From contig JAUCZK010000005.1 of the NCBI GenBank assembly GCA_030373145.1, positions 62,001 through 126,000 of the forward strand: 64,000 nt of DNA, written 5' to 3'. Numbering within the stretch: the stretch's first letter is position 1; the number at the start of each line of letters is the position of its first letter. The notes under the pieces were generated by a model. It searched no databases and was not told the origin of the DNA. It was given only the letters and a program-made list of their open reading frames with translations. This DNA comes from Cyanobium sp. CZS48M (GTDB lineage Bacteria; Cyanobacteriota; Cyanobacteriia; PCC-6307; Cyanobiaceae). The position numbers and the translations under genes are program-made. This document shows, piece after piece, positions 59,264 to 64,000 of the stretch.

Positions 59264-59383
59264 GCCGTTTCCTTGCCTTCATCTTCAGGGTAGTCACAGA
59301 GATGTGGCAGGGATGCCGTCGATCTGCCGTCGATTTGTGGCTGATCTGCAGGACGCTCCGCTCAGGTATGCCGATTCTGGGCA

Positions 59384-59513
59384 CTGTTGCGTTTTGGCCA
59401 GGCGTGGATGAGGATTGCAGCAGAACTGCCGCAGATCTGATCCTGATCTGCGGCAGTGAGAGCCGCGCGCCTGGTCCATGCCTCGCCACTGGCATGCCGT
59501 CAAGACGCAACAG
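59384..59513. repeat. 130-nt nested inverted-repeat element (outer 15-bp arms, inner 12-bp hairpin at 59427-59457)
   Basis: ctgttgcgttttggc ... gtcaagacgcaacag (13 WC plus 2 G:U) enclosing ctgccgcagatc-tgatcct-gatctgcggcag (perfect). Confidence 0.65.
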
Positions 59514-59628
59514 CGTTAGGTTGAGACTGTAACGGGTCCGATCCCATTGATGCTCAATTGGCCCGCCCTGCTGGTCGCACGCAATGACCGATCGTTTCTT
59601 TTGATTGAGTCAGGGAGAGGAAGCGACC

Positions 59629-59913
59629 ATGAGAAGTGAACACCGGGTTTCCTCTGCTTTCCGGTCTCCCGTACGCATCAGCATCACCATCCCAGACAGC
59701 GTTCATGAGGGATTGGCTCAGATTGCCAACCAACAGGGGCGATCCCTCAGCAATCTGGCGGCCTATCTGCTGGAGTGGGCCCTCTCAGAAGAACAGAACT
59801 GTCAGTTGATTCTTCATCGGACTTCATCAGAGGAGCGCCCCTCACCTGCTGGACTGCCGATGCTGAACCAGCCGTCTTCTCCCGATCAGGACACCCAGTC
59901 TGATCGGGATTGA
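59629..59913 (+). CDS. ribbon-helix-helix (CopG/Arc-like) DNA-binding protein
   Basis: RSPVRISITIPDSVHEGLAQIANQQGRSLSNLAAYLLEWALSEE. Confidence 0.77.
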   Translation: MRSEHRVSSAFRSPVRISITIPDSVHEGLAQIANQQGRSLSNLAAYLLEWALSEEQNCQLILHRTSSEERPSPAGLPMLNQPSSPDQDTQSDRD

Positions 59914-59972
59914 CCACGGGATCCAAGCCCTGGGTCCAGACTGGGATCGCATCAAGCCCTCACCAGCCGCTT

Positions 59973-62990
<3,018 letters not shown>

Positions 62991-63032
62991 GGCTCCGGAA
63001 GGGCGGCAAGGCCGAATTATCGACCCCAGCCC

Positions 63033-63668
63033 TCAGGGTCTGTCGTCGTCATCGGCCGTCGGCTCGGCGTCGGCTTCCCCAGCGGCTGCAGTGGCGTCAG
63101 CCGCTGGGCCCTGATCTGAATCCACCACTGGGGGAGCGTCTGGGCTCTGTGCACCGGCCTGCTCGATCAGCTGCTCGATTTCGGCGAACGACTCCACGGT
63201 GGTCACATTGGGGTCGCTGGCTTCGGGCTCGGGACGCACCCAGCGCTTGCTGCTGGCCTGGACCTTGGCGCTGGCTTCGCGCCGCTCTTTGAGCCAGGTG
63301 CTCAGGACCCCCAACTTGGATCCCGCCAGGCCGATCAGCCCCATCAGGGCGGCGCTCAGTTGCTGCAGGCTGGTGCGCCAGCGCTCCACGCCGGTGAGGC
63401 GTACCTGCTCCTCGCGACTGAGCTGGCGCCAGCGGCCCAGGCTCACCTCCGTGCTCAGCCGGCCGATCAGCAGGCCGCCGCAGAGCACGGCCAGCATCGG
63501 GGCCCCGCTGAGGCGCTCGGCGCTGGTGACCAGCACCAGGCCCAGCATCAGCACCAGGGCGCCCCAAACTGAATCGCGAGGGCGGCTGAGTTCGGGCACC
63601 AGCAGTGGCAGCAGCAACACCAGCAGACCGGCAAGAAGTGCCAGGGATCCACCGAGGGTGGCGAGCAT
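63033..63668 (-). CDS. Ycf66-like membrane protein
   Basis: MLATLGGSLALLAGLLVLLLPLLVPELSRPRDSVWGALVLMLGLVLVTSAERLSGAPMLAVLCGGLLIGRLSTEVSLGRW; internal start chosen because the ORF start overlaps the tRNA. Confidence 0.55.
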   Translation of the reverse strand: MLATLGGSLALLAGLLVLLLPLLVPELSRPRDSVWGALVLMLGLVLVTSAERLSGAPMLAVLCGGLLIGRLSTEVSLGRWRQLSREEQVRLTGVERWRTSLQQLSAALMGLIGLAGSKLGVLSTWLKERREASAKVQASSKRWVRPEPEASDPNVTTVESFAEIEQLIEQAGAQSPDAPPVVDSDQGPAADATAAAGEADAEPTADDDDRP

Positions 63669-63722
63669 GGCGGCGGAAGCGGCGGTGCGGCCATTCTGAG
63701 CCGCTCGATACAGTTGGCTCAC

Positions 63723-63804
63723 GCCCACCTGGCGGAATTGGTAGACGCGCTGGTTTTAGGTACCAGTGGCTTCGGTCGTGGGGGTTCAAGTCCCCCGGTG
63801 GGCA
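63723..63804 (+). tRNA. tRNA-Leu (anticodon UAG)
   Basis: acceptor gcccacc/ggtgggc, anticodon arm ctggt-tttaggt-accag, long variable arm, T-arm gggggttcaagtccccc. Confidence 0.96.
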
Positions 63805-63812
63805 TCGCTGAA

Positions 63813-64000
63813 TCAGCGCAGTTGCAGGGCCAGTGGTGCGAAGGCCACCAGGCCGCCGCCGAGGGCCAGAGCCACTGCCAGCCGGGTGGTGACGCTGCAG
63901 GGGAGACGGCGCAGCGCCAGCAGCGTGCCACCGCTCACCAGCAGCGAGCCCACGAAGGCCCCCAGCCACCAGGAGAGGGAGGTGTGATCGCTGGGGGCTT
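63813..64000 (-). CDS. partial membrane protein, 5' end beyond window
   Basis: open minus-strand frame SDHTSLSWWLGAFVGSLLVSGGTLLALRRLPCSVTTRLAVALALGGGLVAFAPLALQLR*. Confidence 0.5.
   Translation of the reverse strand, partial: APSDHTSLSWWLGAFVGSLLVSGGTLLALRRLPCSVTTRLAVALALGGGLVAFAPLALQLR

Overview
The window is a high-GC chromosomal segment from a unicellular cyanobacterium of the Synechococcus/Cyanobium type. The evidence is psbK, psbI, psbN and psbH, ntcA, an IctB-like protein, many cyanobacterial DUF families (3155, 4079, 1997, 3181, 3769, 3146, 3084, 3177), and at least nine exact HIP1 octamers. Most of it is dense core genome: glmS (5'-truncated), tgt, cobS, purH, ispH, amt, sfsA, murJ, glyA, cinA, leuC/leuD, pth, ntcA, dcd, thyX, glmM, trmB, ileS, tRNA-Arg(ACG) and tRNA-Leu(UAG). 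Two photosystem genes below the ORF-track length cutoff were found by reading: psbI (39 aa) and psbN (46 aa, apparent TTG start); a 54-aa DUF1328-type gene was also found. About 52.4-59.95 kb looks accessory: CsbD/DUF1328 stress-type genes, a GT4 plus amylo-alpha-1,6-glucosidase pair, a frameshifted NTF2/SnoaL-like remnant, a group 2 sigma factor, orphan small proteins, an RHH protein and several strong dyads. I did not find an obviously complete new defence or mobile system. The best leads are: (i) a 130-nt nested inverted-repeat element with four GATCTGCNG motif copies between two divergent small genes (59.32-59.51 kb); (ii) an intrinsic terminator for the psbK strand inside the convergent wecG-like coding sequence; (iii) a near-canonical NtcA promoter upstream of ntcA; (iv) a long imperfect hairpin between psbN and psbH; (v) a CobO/BtuR-like protein without its P-loop; (vi) a structured leader upstream of the DUF3155 gene; (vii) the GT4/debranching-enzyme pair. 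No CRISPR array, IS element or prophage was recognised. Family names come from sequence recognition without database searches.
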